The notes: a model not told the origin generated them from the sequence alone. A stretch of DNA of 17,843 bases from Pseudomonadota bacterium (GCA_017881285.1 JADGRD010000008.1:1-17843), one strand, 5' to 3'; counted from the stretch's first letter, positions 7,442-15,099 are shown. Made by a program: numbers and translations.

Positions 7442-10027
7442 TTGCCACGCACCCGTCTGCCGATTGACCCGCTGTTGCCGGAGATCGTGGCCGGCCTGGC
7501 GCGGTCAGCGTGTCTCGTTGTCGAGGCGCCGCCCGGCGCGGGCAAGACCACGCGCGTGCCCCCGGCGCTCCTCGCGGGTGGGGTGGGGGATGGCGAGATC
7601 ATCGTGCTCCAGCCGCGGCGCCTGCCCGCGCGCCTCGCCGCCGCGCGCGTCGCCGAGGAGATGGGCGAGGAGGTCGGCCGGACCGTCGGCTACACGGTTC
7701 GCTTCGAGGACGTGGGCGGTCCTCACACGCGCATCCGTTTCATGACCGAGGGTATTCTCCTGCGCCGGCTGCTTGGCGAGCCGACCCTGCCGCGGGTCGC
7801 CGCCGTCCTCCTCGATGAGTTTCACGAGCGCCACCTGGCCACGGATCTGGCCCTGGCACTCCTCGCCCGGCTGCAGAAGACAGCACGGCCCGACCTTCGC
7901 CTGGCTGTGATGTCCGCGACTCTCGAAAGCGAACCCATTCGCGAGTTTCTCGGTGGTTGTCCGGCCGTGCGCAGCGAAGGCCGCCTCTTTCCTGTCGACC
8001 TCGAGTACCCGGAGTCGTCGGACGACCGGCACCTGGCCGAGCGGGTCGTGTCCGCGGTGCGCCGGTTGCACCAGGAAGGTTGCCCGGGCGACATTCTGGT
8101 CTTTCTGCCCGGCGCGGGGGAGATCCGCCGCGCGGCCGAGACTCTCGATCCACTGGCGCGGGCCAAGGGCTTGCTCGTGCTGCCGCTGCACGGCGATCTC
8201 TCGCCCGCCGAGCAGTGGCGGGCCGTGACCCCGGCGGCCCAGCCCAAGGTTATTCTCTCGACCAACGTGGCCGAAACCTCGGTGACCATCGAGGGCGTGG
8301 TCGCGGTGATCGATTCGGGCCTCGCCCGCATCGCATCGCACTCGCCGTGGAGCGGCCTGCCCCGGTTGGCCGTGGGGAAGATCAGCCAGGCCTCGGCCAT
8401 CCAGCGCGCCGGCCGCGCCGGCCGCACCGCGCCCGGCCGGGCGTTGCGGCTCTACCCGCGCCACGATTTCGAATCGCGCCGGCCCTACGAGATCCCGGAG
8501 ATCGGCCGCCTCGACCTGTCCGAGGCCCTGCTCACGCTGGCCGCGCTCGGCATCCGGGATGCAAACCGCTTCGACTGGTTCGAGGCGCCGGGGGCGGCGG
8601 CGTTGGAGGCGGCGACGGCGCTGTTGCGGCGACTCGAAGCCGTCGACAGGCAGGGCGGACTGACCGCCACCGGCCAACGCATGTTGAGGTTCCCGGCCCA
8701 TCCGCGCCTGGCCCGTCTGCTTGTCGAGGGTGAGCGGCTCGGGGTGGGGCAGGAGGCCGCCGCGCTCGCCGGGTTGCTGTCGGAGGGCGACATCAGCGAT
8801 GAGGCGAGGGTGCGCTTTGGCAGAGGCGGGCAGCAACGGGACGTGCGGGAGGGGGGCGACCTGTTGGAACGGCTGGACCGCTTTGGGCAAGCGCGGCAGG
8901 CGCGGTTCGACCGCGGCCGGCTGCGCGCGCTCGGCGTGGATGCGCGAGCTGCTGAGGCCGCGGACCGAGCACGGCGACAGTACGCTGGGGCACTCGGCGG
9001 GACGGCCATGGCCAAGTCCGCGGCAAGGCCGGCGAGCCCTGACGAGGTGGATAGCGCTTTGGCCATGGCGGTCCTGACCGCGTTCCCGGACCGGCTGATG
9101 CGGCGGCGGACACCCGGCGCCAGCCAGGCCGTCCTGGCCACGGGTGGGGCTGCCGAGGTCGGGCCACTGCCACCTGCCGACCTGCTGGTGGCCGTGGATG
9201 CGGAGGAGCGGGCGGGCGCGACTGGCCGGCAGTCCGGGCGTGGCCTGATGGTTCGTCTGGCGGTGGGGGTGAAGCCCGAGTGGCTGCTCGACCTGGTGCC
9301 GGGAGGACTTTCGGAATCGGAGGAGATCCGGTGGAATGCGAGCACCCTGCGCGTCGAAAGCGTGGCCCGCCTCTGCTATGGGGCGGTGGTTCTCGACGAA
9401 ACCCGGCGGGCCGCGAAGCCATCGCCGGAGGCCAGCCGGCTGTTGGCTGAAGCGGCGCTGGCGGCGCATGCCGGCGATGCCGCCATTTCCAGCGGATCGC
9501 TTGCAGTGCTTCAAGTAAAGCTTGAGCTTCTGCGCGGGGCCTTTCCCGAGAAGGAAATGCCGACGCTCGACAGGGAACGGATGCACGTCACGGTGGTCGC
9601 GGCCTGCGAAGGATTGACCAGCATGGCCGACCTTTTGGCGGTGCCCTTGGAAGAGCGGTTCCGCCAGGCGTTGTCGCGCGAGACGGTCGAATTCCTGCGC
9701 AACGAGACCCCCGAATGTATCCGGCTGCCCGGGGGCCGGCAGGTCGTGGTGAACTACGAGGCGGGCAAGCCGCCCTGGGTCGAGTCGCGCTTGCAGGACT
9801 TCTTCGGCCTGAGCGCGGGGCCCGCGATCTGCCGCGGCCGGGTGCCGCTCACTCTGCACCTGCTCGCGCCCAATCGTCGCGCGGTTCAGGTCACCAGCGA
9901 CCTGGCGGGCTTCTGGCGCAAGCACTACCCCGAGATCCGCCGCGAGCTAGGCCGGCGCTACCCCCGCCACGCCTGGCCCGAGGATGGCGCCACCGCCACG
10001 CCACCAGCGCCGAAGCCGAGGCGGTGA
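7442..10027 (+). CDS. hrpB: ATP-dependent DEAH-box helicase HrpB
   Basis: An 861-residue superfamily 2 helicase of the HrpB branch, thought to act on RNA; the precise bacterial role is unclear. Motif I/Walker A is PPGAGKTT with K35, motif II is the HrpB-type DEFH at 125-128, motif III is SAT at 158-160 and motif VI is QRAGRAGR at 321-328. A helicase-associated region follows. The C-terminal HrpB_C domain ends in the characteristic PPWVESRLQDFFGL and RRELGRRYPRHAWPEDG. TTG 7442 is the only plausible start before motif I: the frame is closed by the lipoprotein stop at 7424-7426, and the next option (GTG 7487) would leave only some 19 residues ahead of the nucleotide-binding loop. No ribosome site is visible. 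Length is slightly above the 809 residues of E. coli HrpB. Confidence 0.95.
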   Translation: MPRTRLPIDPLLPEIVAGLARSACLVVEAPPGAGKTTRVPPALLAGGVGDGEIIVLQPRRLPARLAAARVAEEMGEEVGRTVGYTVRFEDVGGPHTRIRFMTEGILLRRLLGEPTLPRVAAVLLDEFHERHLATDLALALLARLQKTARPDLRLAVMSATLESEPIREFLGGCPAVRSEGRLFPVDLEYPESSDDRHLAERVVSAVRRLHQEGCPGDILVFLPGAGEIRRAAETLDPLARAKGLLVLPLHGDLSPAEQWRAVTPAAQPKVILSTNVAETSVTIEGVVAVIDSGLARIASHSPWSGLPRLAVGKISQASAIQRAGRAGRTAPGRALRLYPRHDFESRRPYEIPEIGRLDLSEALLTLAALGIRDANRFDWFEAPGAAALEAATALLRRLEAVDRQGGLTATGQRMLRFPAHPRLARLLVEGERLGVGQEAAALAGLLSEGDISDEARVRFGRGGQQRDVREGGDLLERLDRFGQARQARFDRGRLRALGVDARAAEAADRARRQYAGALGGTAMAKSAARPASPDEVDSALAMAVLTAFPDRLMRRRTPGASQAVLATGGAAEVGPLPPADLLVAVDAEERAGATGRQSGRGLMVRLAVGVKPEWLLDLVPGGLSESEEIRWNASTLRVESVARLCYGAVVLDETRRAAKPSPEASRLLAEAALAAHAGDAAISSGSLAVLQVKLELLRGAFPEKEMPTLDRERMHVTVVAACEGLTSMADLLAVPLEERFRQALSRETVEFLRNETPECIRLPGGRQVVVNYEAGKPPWVESRLQDFFGLSAGPAICRGRVPLTLHLLAPNRRAVQVTSDLAGFWRKHYPEIRRELGRRYPRHAWPEDGATATPPAPKPRR

Positions 10028-10071
10028 GCCCCTTATCCCAGCCTTCTCCCCGCAAGGTGGGGAGAAGGGGC
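10028..10071. repeat. Intergenic hairpin after hrpB, possible terminator
   Basis: CCTTCTCCCC 10042-10051 pairs perfectly with GGGGAGAAGG 10059-10068 around a 7-base loop. GCCCCTT 10028-10034 can instead pair with AAGGGGC 10065-10071, so two folds compete. It begins one base after the hrpB stop. No T-run follows, so it may be a dispersed palindromic repeat rather than a true intrinsic terminator. Confidence 0.5.
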
Positions 10072-10115
10072 CGGACAACAAGCGCGCGGCTAAAGTTTTT
10101 CGCACGATACCCGAT

Positions 10116-10153
10116 TTGCCCATGGGATAGAGGAAGATTGGAATGTCCCAATC
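10116..10153 (+). promoter_or_regulatory. Possible promoter with overlapping inverted repeat
   Basis: TTGCCC 10116-10121 and TGGAAT 10139-10144 are 17 bases apart, each matching four of six consensus bases. A perfect 6-bp inverted repeat, GATTGG 10136-10141 and CCAATC 10148-10153, covers the -10 and could be an operator. It would serve the exported protein gene starting at 10187. Confidence 0.3.
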
Positions 10154-10186
10154 GACCGCGATTTTCGCCGTATCTGGGAGTTCTCC

Positions 10187-11143
10187 ATGACAATCAAAAA
10201 CGTCGCGTTCGTGCTCGGTTCCATGGCCATGGCCTTCGCCCTGTCGGGCTCGACCTGCGGCAGCGAGGACGCCTGCGTCGCCGCCAAAGAACACATGTGC
10301 GGCAAGATCACCGACATGAACTGCTACGCGGCGTTCATGGACAACGCCCAGCAGAAGATCATCGACGCCTGCGGCCAGGCCGAGCTCGATGCCTACATCC
10401 CGGCGGTGCAGAACGCGTGCAGCGCCGCCGTCTCGAGCGGCGTGACCATGAATTGCGGCGCCATCGCGGGCAAGAGCTACGCGGGGCCGCAATCCGACGC
10501 CGGAGGCGGCACCTGCGACGCCGGCGCACCCATGAGCTTCAGCTACAGCGGCACAGCCACGGCGGACGGCCGCCCGGCCCAGCTCTCGTTTACCATCGCC
10601 GGCACCTCGGTCACTGCCGGCACGCTCTACGCCACTGGCACCTGCGGGACCAACATCCGTCTCACCACCACCAATGTCTCGTTCACCGGCGTGCTGAGCG
10701 GGAGCTGGGAATCTCCGAGCGGTAGCATCAGTGCCACCTGGACGGGAGGTGACTCCGTGTGCGGCACGCAGTTGACCGCCGTGGACGGCTACCCCACCAG
10801 TGGCTCGCTCACCATCAGCATGGTTGGCAGCAAGGTGCAGTTGCAGCGAATCATCAGCGCCGCCGAGCCCTACGAGTTCTCGCCGAGCGGCGTGACGTAC
10901 ACCCCGCCATCGGCCACCTGCACCTCGCCCAAGGCGGACAGCGGCGCTGCGCGGGATACCACCAGCGGCAGCGATGCGCTCGGCCCGGTCTGCACCAAGC
11001 TGGCCGCCTGCTGCCCGACCGTCACGGACATCCCGGCCTTGCAGAGCGACTGCTACACCACGCTCTCGAACGGCATGGGCGATTCCGGCTGCCAGATCAC
11101 CTGGGACTCGCTCACGCGCCTCGGCTACTGCGCGGGCATTTGA
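10187..11143 (+). CDS. Cys-rich exported mosaic protein of unknown function
   Basis: A 318-residue exported protein; GGAG at 10177-10180 lies six bases before ATG. The N-terminus MTIKNVAF leads a hydrophobic signal ending ALSGSTCGS; Cys24 may be lipidated but the site is not a standard lipobox. Three parts follow. Residues about 25-95 are a helical module with regularly spaced cysteines (DACVAAKEHMC, MNCYAAF, IDACGQ, QNACSAA, MNC). After an SDAGGGTCDAG linker, residues about 113-235 are Thr/Ser/Gly-rich and probably beta-sandwich. After a second low-complexity linker (ADSGAARDTTSGSD), the last 55 residues form a small module with CTKLAACC, DCYTTLSNG and LGYCAGI. The pattern of disulfide modules joined by flexible linkers suggests a surface or periplasmic protein. 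No catalytic motif is seen. Confidence 0.8.
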   Translation: MTIKNVAFVLGSMAMAFALSGSTCGSEDACVAAKEHMCGKITDMNCYAAFMDNAQQKIIDACGQAELDAYIPAVQNACSAAVSSGVTMNCGAIAGKSYAGPQSDAGGGTCDAGAPMSFSYSGTATADGRPAQLSFTIAGTSVTAGTLYATGTCGTNIRLTTTNVSFTGVLSGSWESPSGSISATWTGGDSVCGTQLTAVDGYPTSGSLTISMVGSKVQLQRIISAAEPYEFSPSGVTYTPPSATCTSPKADSGAARDTTSGSDALGPVCTKLAACCPTVTDIPALQSDCYTTLSNGMGDSGCQITWDSLTRLGYCAGI

Positions 11144-11151
11144 GGAACGCG

Positions 11152-11169
11152 AGCCCGGTGCCGCGGGCT
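11152..11169 (+). terminator. Weak hairpin after the Cys-rich protein gene
   Basis: AGCCCG 11152-11157 pairs with CGGGCT 11164-11169 around a 6-base loop, eight bases after the stop at 11141-11143. No T-run follows. Transcription may well continue into the aminomutase gene. Confidence 0.25.
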
Positions 11170-11219
11170 AGCGAAAATCCGGGACAGGGTTTCGTTCTTG
11201 TGCCAGAACTCGTCCACCC

Positions 11220-12632
11220 ATGCCCGAGGCATCCGCGGACAATGAATTCGAGGAAAGCGTAGGCACGCAGTCGCAAGTGCCGATCCTGCCGGCGGCCCAG
11301 CGCCCGCCCGTTCCCCCCGAAGCCCTCGCGCACCGTGATCTGCAAAGCGGCCCCTTCTGGCAGCGCCTTGCCGCCTATGCGGATGTTTCCGAGGCGGACT
11401 TCCTGGACCACCAGTGGCAGGCCAAAAATTCGATCACCAACATTCCTAGGCTGCTCGCCGCGATCGAGGGACTGGTGTCGCCCGAGTTCATCCGCGATGC
11501 CGAGCAGGGCTTCCACCACGCCCCCATGCCGGTGCGCGTCTCGCCCTACCTGCTGTCGCTCATCGACTGGAGGAACCCCTACGAGGATCCCCTCCGTATC
11601 CAGTTCATCCCCCTGCTGTCGCGGCGGTTGCCCGATCATCCCAAGGTCGACCTCGATCCCCTGCACGAGCGCCAGGACATGCCGGTGCCCGGGCTCACGC
11701 ATCGCTACCCGGACAAGGCGCTGTTCCTGCCCGTGGCCACCTGCCCCGTGTATTGCCGCTTCTGCACGCGCAGCTACGCCGTCGGTCTCGACACCGAGGA
11801 GGTGCACAAGCTGACGTTCAGCGTGGATCCCGAACGCTGGCGCGCGGCCATCGACTATGTGGACTCGCGGCCGGAGCTCGAGGACATCCTCATTTCCGGC
11901 GGAGACGCCAGCCAGCTGCGCGCGGATCAGATCACCTTCCTCGGGGAGGCCTTCCTGGCCATTCCGCACGTGCGCCGCATTCGCTTCGCCACCAAGGGGC
12001 TGGCGGTCATCCCGCAGAAGTTTCTCACGGACGACGCGTGGACCGACGCCCTCACGCGCATCGTGGAGAAGGGCCGCCAGCAACACGTGGACGTCATGAT
12101 TCACACGCACATCAACCACCCCAACGAGATCACGTCGATCACGCAGGCCGCGGCCGACAAGCTCTACGAACGGGGCATACTCGTGCGCAACCAGACCGTG
12201 CTCATCCGCGGCGTGAACGACTCGGTCGCGACCATGGGCCTGCTCATCAAGCGCCTGGCGTATATCAACGTCCATCCGTACTACGTCTACGTGCACGACA
12301 TGGTGAAGGGGGTCGAGGATCTGCGCACCACCGTGGCCACCGGCGCGTACATCGAGAAGCGGATTCGCGGGCTGGTCGGCGGCTTCAACATGCCGACCTT
12401 CGTGGTGGACACGCCGGGCGGCGGCAAGCGCGAGGTCCATTCCTACGAACACTACGCTCCCGAAACCGGCGTCAGCGTCTACGTCTCGCCGGTGGTGCAC
12501 CCGGGGGAGTACTTCTGCTATTTCGATCCCATCCATCTCTTGCCTGCGGCCGGGCGCGCGCGTTGGGCGCAGCCCGAGGAGCACGACAAGATGATCGAGG
12601 AAGCACTCGCCATCGCCCGGAGCAAGGCGTGA
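11220..12632 (+). CDS. KamA-family radical SAM aminomutase, lysine-2,3-aminomutase-like
   Basis: A radical SAM, PLP-dependent enzyme of 470 residues predicted to move the alpha-amino group of an amino acid to the beta carbon. The [4Fe-4S] motif CPVYCRFC uses C175, C179 and C182. K403 in PGGGK is the expected PLP lysine. Asp360 (YVHDMVKG) and Asp397 (FVVDTPGGGK) stand 37 residues apart, the spacing of Asp293 and Asp330 that bind the lysine side-chain amine in Clostridium lysine 2,3-aminomutase; glutamate 2,3-aminomutases replace them. The C-terminus lacks the EpmB-type VPKLAREI ending. It is longer than the 416-residue clostridial enzyme, mostly from a 40-50-residue N-terminal extension. No ribosome site is visible at ATG 11220. 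The stop overlaps the next gene's GTG. No beta-lysine acetyltransferase (ablB) is nearby. Confidence 0.9.
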   Translation: MPEASADNEFEESVGTQSQVPILPAAQRPPVPPEALAHRDLQSGPFWQRLAAYADVSEADFLDHQWQAKNSITNIPRLLAAIEGLVSPEFIRDAEQGFHHAPMPVRVSPYLLSLIDWRNPYEDPLRIQFIPLLSRRLPDHPKVDLDPLHERQDMPVPGLTHRYPDKALFLPVATCPVYCRFCTRSYAVGLDTEEVHKLTFSVDPERWRAAIDYVDSRPELEDILISGGDASQLRADQITFLGEAFLAIPHVRRIRFATKGLAVIPQKFLTDDAWTDALTRIVEKGRQQHVDVMIHTHINHPNEITSITQAAADKLYERGILVRNQTVLIRGVNDSVATMGLLIKRLAYINVHPYYVYVHDMVKGVEDLRTTVATGAYIEKRIRGLVGGFNMPTFVVDTPGGGKREVHSYEHYAPETGVSVYVSPVVHPGEYFCYFDPIHLLPAAGRARWAQPEEHDKMIEEALAIARSKA

Positions 12633-13645
12633 GCGCGGCCGGCGCGGGCATCGACCAGGGGTGGCGGCAGTTCGAGGCGGGGAACCTCGCGGCCGCGCGC
12701 AAGATCGCCGAGCGCGAGCTGCGCGACGACCCCGAGCACCCCGATGTGTTGGTGTTGCTCGCGGCGTGCCATCGCGGGCAGGGCGAATTCGAAGAGGCGC
12801 TCGGACTGCTGGAGAGGTCGGCGCGCGCCGCCCCCGAATGGAGTGAACCCGCGCAGTGCATGGCCGAGATCCTGGGACAGGATCTGGACCGACCGGCGGC
12901 GGCTCTCGTCCACGCCGCTACGGCGCTGGACCGAGCCGAGGAGGAAGACGAATTCCTGGACGCACTTCTCCTCAAGGCTGGGCTGGAGATCCAGCTGGGC
13001 AAGACCAAGGCGGCGCAAGCCACCTTGTCGGAGCTGCCATCCGCCGAGGAAGTCGCGCTGCCCCCGGACATTTCGCTCGACCTGGCCTACCTGTTCCTGG
13101 AGGCGGAGCTCGTCGAGGAGGCGGAGCACAGGTTCCGGTTGCTGGCGGACGTGGACGCGGAGGACGCCGAGGCGTGGTACGGGCTCGGTCTTTGCGCGGA
13201 GGAACGCGACGACGAGGCGGCGAAACGCCAAGCCTGGTTGCGCGCGCTGGCCCTCGACGGCAAGGCGCCCCTGCAGAAACCACACATGAGCGAGGCCGAC
13301 ATGGCGGAGGTGGCGGAACAGGCGCTGCGCGAGCTACCCGAGGCGGCGCGCCGGCTCATCGAGAACGTGCCCATCTTGATCGTCGACCTGCCGGCCAGGG
13401 ACGAGGTCGAGCACGGGTTGGATCCACGGTTACTCGGTCTCTTCGCGGGCGCTGCCTACAGCGAAGCGTCGTCGGTCGGCGGGGCGCCGCAGTTGACGCA
13501 GATCCTGCTCTTCCGCAAGAACCTGGAACGGATGGCGATCGATCCCGAGGACCTGCGCGAGCAGATTCGCATCACCCTGCTGCACGAGACCGGCCATTTC
13601 TTCGGCATGTCCGAGAACGACCTGGCCGACGTCGGCCTCGATTAG
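12629..13645 (+). CDS. TPR-repeat protein fused to a zincin-like metallopeptidase domain
   Basis: A 338-residue cytoplasmic protein (no signal or membrane segment). GTG 12629 overlaps the aminomutase stop as GTGA, indicating coupled translation; the open frame extends far upstream but that part is antisense-like shadow within the aminomutase gene. Residues about 5-215 are amphipathic helices in TPR style (AARKIAERELRDDPEHPDVL, EEALGLLERSARAAPEW, AEAWYGLGLCAEERDDEAAK). Residues about 225-338 match the Zincin_1/DUF1025 minimal metallopeptidase family: ENVPILIVDLPA, LLGLFAGAAYSEAS, ILLFRKNLERM and the zinc motif HETGH (H319, E320, H323) followed by FFGMSEND. Position 11 of the extended motif is Glu329, where many relatives have Asp. 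Substrate is unknown. The stop abuts the convergent gene at 13646 with no gap. Confidence 0.87.
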   Translation: MSAAGAGIDQGWRQFEAGNLAAARKIAERELRDDPEHPDVLVLLAACHRGQGEFEEALGLLERSARAAPEWSEPAQCMAEILGQDLDRPAAALVHAATALDRAEEEDEFLDALLLKAGLEIQLGKTKAAQATLSELPSAEEVALPPDISLDLAYLFLEAELVEEAEHRFRLLADVDAEDAEAWYGLGLCAEERDDEAAKRQAWLRALALDGKAPLQKPHMSEADMAEVAEQALRELPEAARRLIENVPILIVDLPARDEVEHGLDPRLLGLFAGAAYSEASSVGGAPQLTQILLFRKNLERMAIDPEDLREQIRITLLHETGHFFGMSENDLADVGLD

Positions 13646-14842
13646 TTAGAATGTGAACAGATCGGGACGGGCCGCAGCCTTGTCGATGGCGTCGCCGAGT
13701 TCTTTCCGGGTCGCCCCCAAGCGGGCCAGGATCTGGCGGATGTTGTTGTAGCGCTGTTTGTACTGCTCCATGCGCACCTGGTCGGGCGAACCGTTCATGA
13801 CGGCGTCGAAAAGGGGCGTCTTTTCGATGGGAACGACCTTGTCGCCCTCCGGCTTGGGGCCGGTCTTGCGCGGGGTCCACGGTGCGCCCGTGTTCGAGCG
13901 GATCTGGAAACCTTCCATATCGGCGGCACTGCAGGTTTCCGCCCCGCCTTTGCAGACCTGCTTGCCCATCTCCACCAGGTTGGCGATGGCCAGCTTGCCG
14001 CTCGACGAGAATACGACCCCGTAATTGACCGCGGGCTTGCCCGCGTCGCCGCCGCCCTTGTCGGCCATCTTGGCCGCGAAGGCTTCCAGCGTGGCCTTGT
14101 CGGCCTTGGTACGCTTGATGTGGCGCTCGACCTCGCCGTAGAGGTTGATGGTGTCGTAGTAGTAGTTCATCAGCCGATCGACCGCGAGGTCTTCGAGGAG
14201 GTAGTAGTTCGCCTTGAAGATGCGCGAGGTGTCGGGACGCGGATCCAGCTTCACCATCTCGAGATCGGCGATCAGCTTCGGGTCGTAAGAGAGGGGATCC
14301 TTCTTCTCGGCCTGGAGATGCTGCTGGCTAAGCGCCACGGCTTGGCCGATTTGGGTGACGGTCTCCTGCATCGTCGCCAACTCACCCTTGACCTTCTTGG
14401 CGCCGCGGTTTGCGTCGTTGAACATGCGGCGGCCGACGGCCGAAGCGCCGAAGCCGAACCCGACCGCCGCGGCGACCAGCACCGCGATGACGAGAATTAC
14501 CCTGCTGGCCAGGCCGCCTCCCTTCTGCACGCTGATGGAGGGCCGTCCGTCGTCGGAGGCGGCGCGCAGATCGAAGTGCTTGCCCTCGGGCGGGCGCATG
14601 GCCGCGAAAGGATCATTGAACGCGGGAGCCGCGGGCGGTGGCGCGGCCTGGGGCGGCGGCGCCGCGGGGCCGGGGATCGGCGCCATCGGGCTGGGCAGCG
14701 CGCTCGGCGGGGGCACCGCGGGCATCCCAGGCATGCCGGGCATCGGCGCGGGTCCGGGCGCGGGAATTCCTCTGGCCAGGCCGAGTCGGGCTTTGAGGTC
14801 GGCGATATCTCTTCCAGGACCGGGTCTCTTCGGTTGCTCCAA
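13646..14842 (-). CDS. Pro-rich single-span membrane protein of unknown function
   Basis: A 398-residue protein. TTG 14842 is chosen because GGAG lies 8 bases upstream on the minus strand; a longer frame to 14953 would run through a likely promoter. Residues 12-22, DIADLKARLGL, form a short amphipathic motif that I associate with deltaproteobacterial cytoplasmic-tail proteins (impression only). A Pro/Ala/Met-rich linker (about 28-75) follows. One membrane helix spans about 113-136 (ILVIAVLVAAAVGFGFG). The remaining 260 residues are mainly helical and presumably periplasmic, with a coiled-coil-like start (KKVKGELATMQETVTQIGQA) and two cysteines (VCKGGAETC). It ends RPDLFTF. No catalytic motif is visible. 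Topology suggests an N-in anchor with an extracytoplasmic domain. Confidence 0.8.
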   Translation of the reverse strand: MEQPKRPGPGRDIADLKARLGLARGIPAPGPAPMPGMPGMPAVPPPSALPSPMAPIPGPAAPPPQAAPPPAAPAFNDPFAAMRPPEGKHFDLRAASDDGRPSISVQKGGGLASRVILVIAVLVAAAVGFGFGASAVGRRMFNDANRGAKKVKGELATMQETVTQIGQAVALSQQHLQAEKKDPLSYDPKLIADLEMVKLDPRPDTSRIFKANYYLLEDLAVDRLMNYYYDTINLYGEVERHIKRTKADKATLEAFAAKMADKGGGDAGKPAVNYGVVFSSSGKLAIANLVEMGKQVCKGGAETCSAADMEGFQIRSNTGAPWTPRKTGPKPEGDKVVPIEKTPLFDAVMNGSPDQVRMEQYKQRYNNIRQILARLGATRKELGDAIDKAAARPDLFTF

Positions 14843-14910
14843 GGCAGTATCTCCGTGCGTGAGGTGTCGAGTTGCTCCCGGGCGCTCTCCGCGGGGAGGG
14901 GTGGATGAAG

Positions 14911-14940
14911 ATATGAGCGAGGACAGGGCATGCCTGTCAA
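14911..14940 (-). promoter_or_regulatory. Likely promoter with overlapping inverted repeat
   Basis: On the minus strand a perfect -35, TTGACA (14940-14935), is followed after about 18 bases by TCATAT, a weak -10. The inverted repeat GACAGG 14922-14927 / CCTGTC 14933-14938 with 5-base spacing overlaps the -35 and spacer and could be a repressor site. It would drive the Pro-rich membrane protein gene starting at 14842. Confidence 0.4.
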
Positions 14941-15099
14941 GGGCCGAAGTCAACTAAAAATTCATGGTCGGTCGGGTCGATGCGAACCCACCGGCGTTTC
15001 TAGCATGACTTCCGGGTGTTCACTTCGGTTTGTGAGAGGCAATGCACGATGCCCCCGCTCGGCTGGCCGGCGGAGGTTGTCGAGGGGAGCGGGGAAAAT

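Noticed and set aside
7505..9925. 806-residue minus-strand ORF opposite hrpB
   Set aside because: An antisense shadow with no recognisable domain; all helicase motifs are on the plus strand.
11220..12632. Assignment as EpmB (EF-P lysine aminomutase) or glutamate 2,3-aminomutase
   Set aside because: It lacks the EpmB C-terminal form and is longer; it keeps both Asp residues of lysine aminomutases that glutamate enzymes replace.
14640..14770. Short tandem repeat in GC-rich sequence (Pro-Gly-Met and Pro-Ala codons)
   Set aside because: It is explained by the low-complexity Pro-rich linker of the encoded protein, not a separate DNA repeat or CRISPR.
14843..14953. Longer start (14953) for the Pro-rich membrane protein
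   Set aside because: It would translate through a TTGACA promoter and lose the well-placed GGAG at TTG 14842; the added residues are low-quality.
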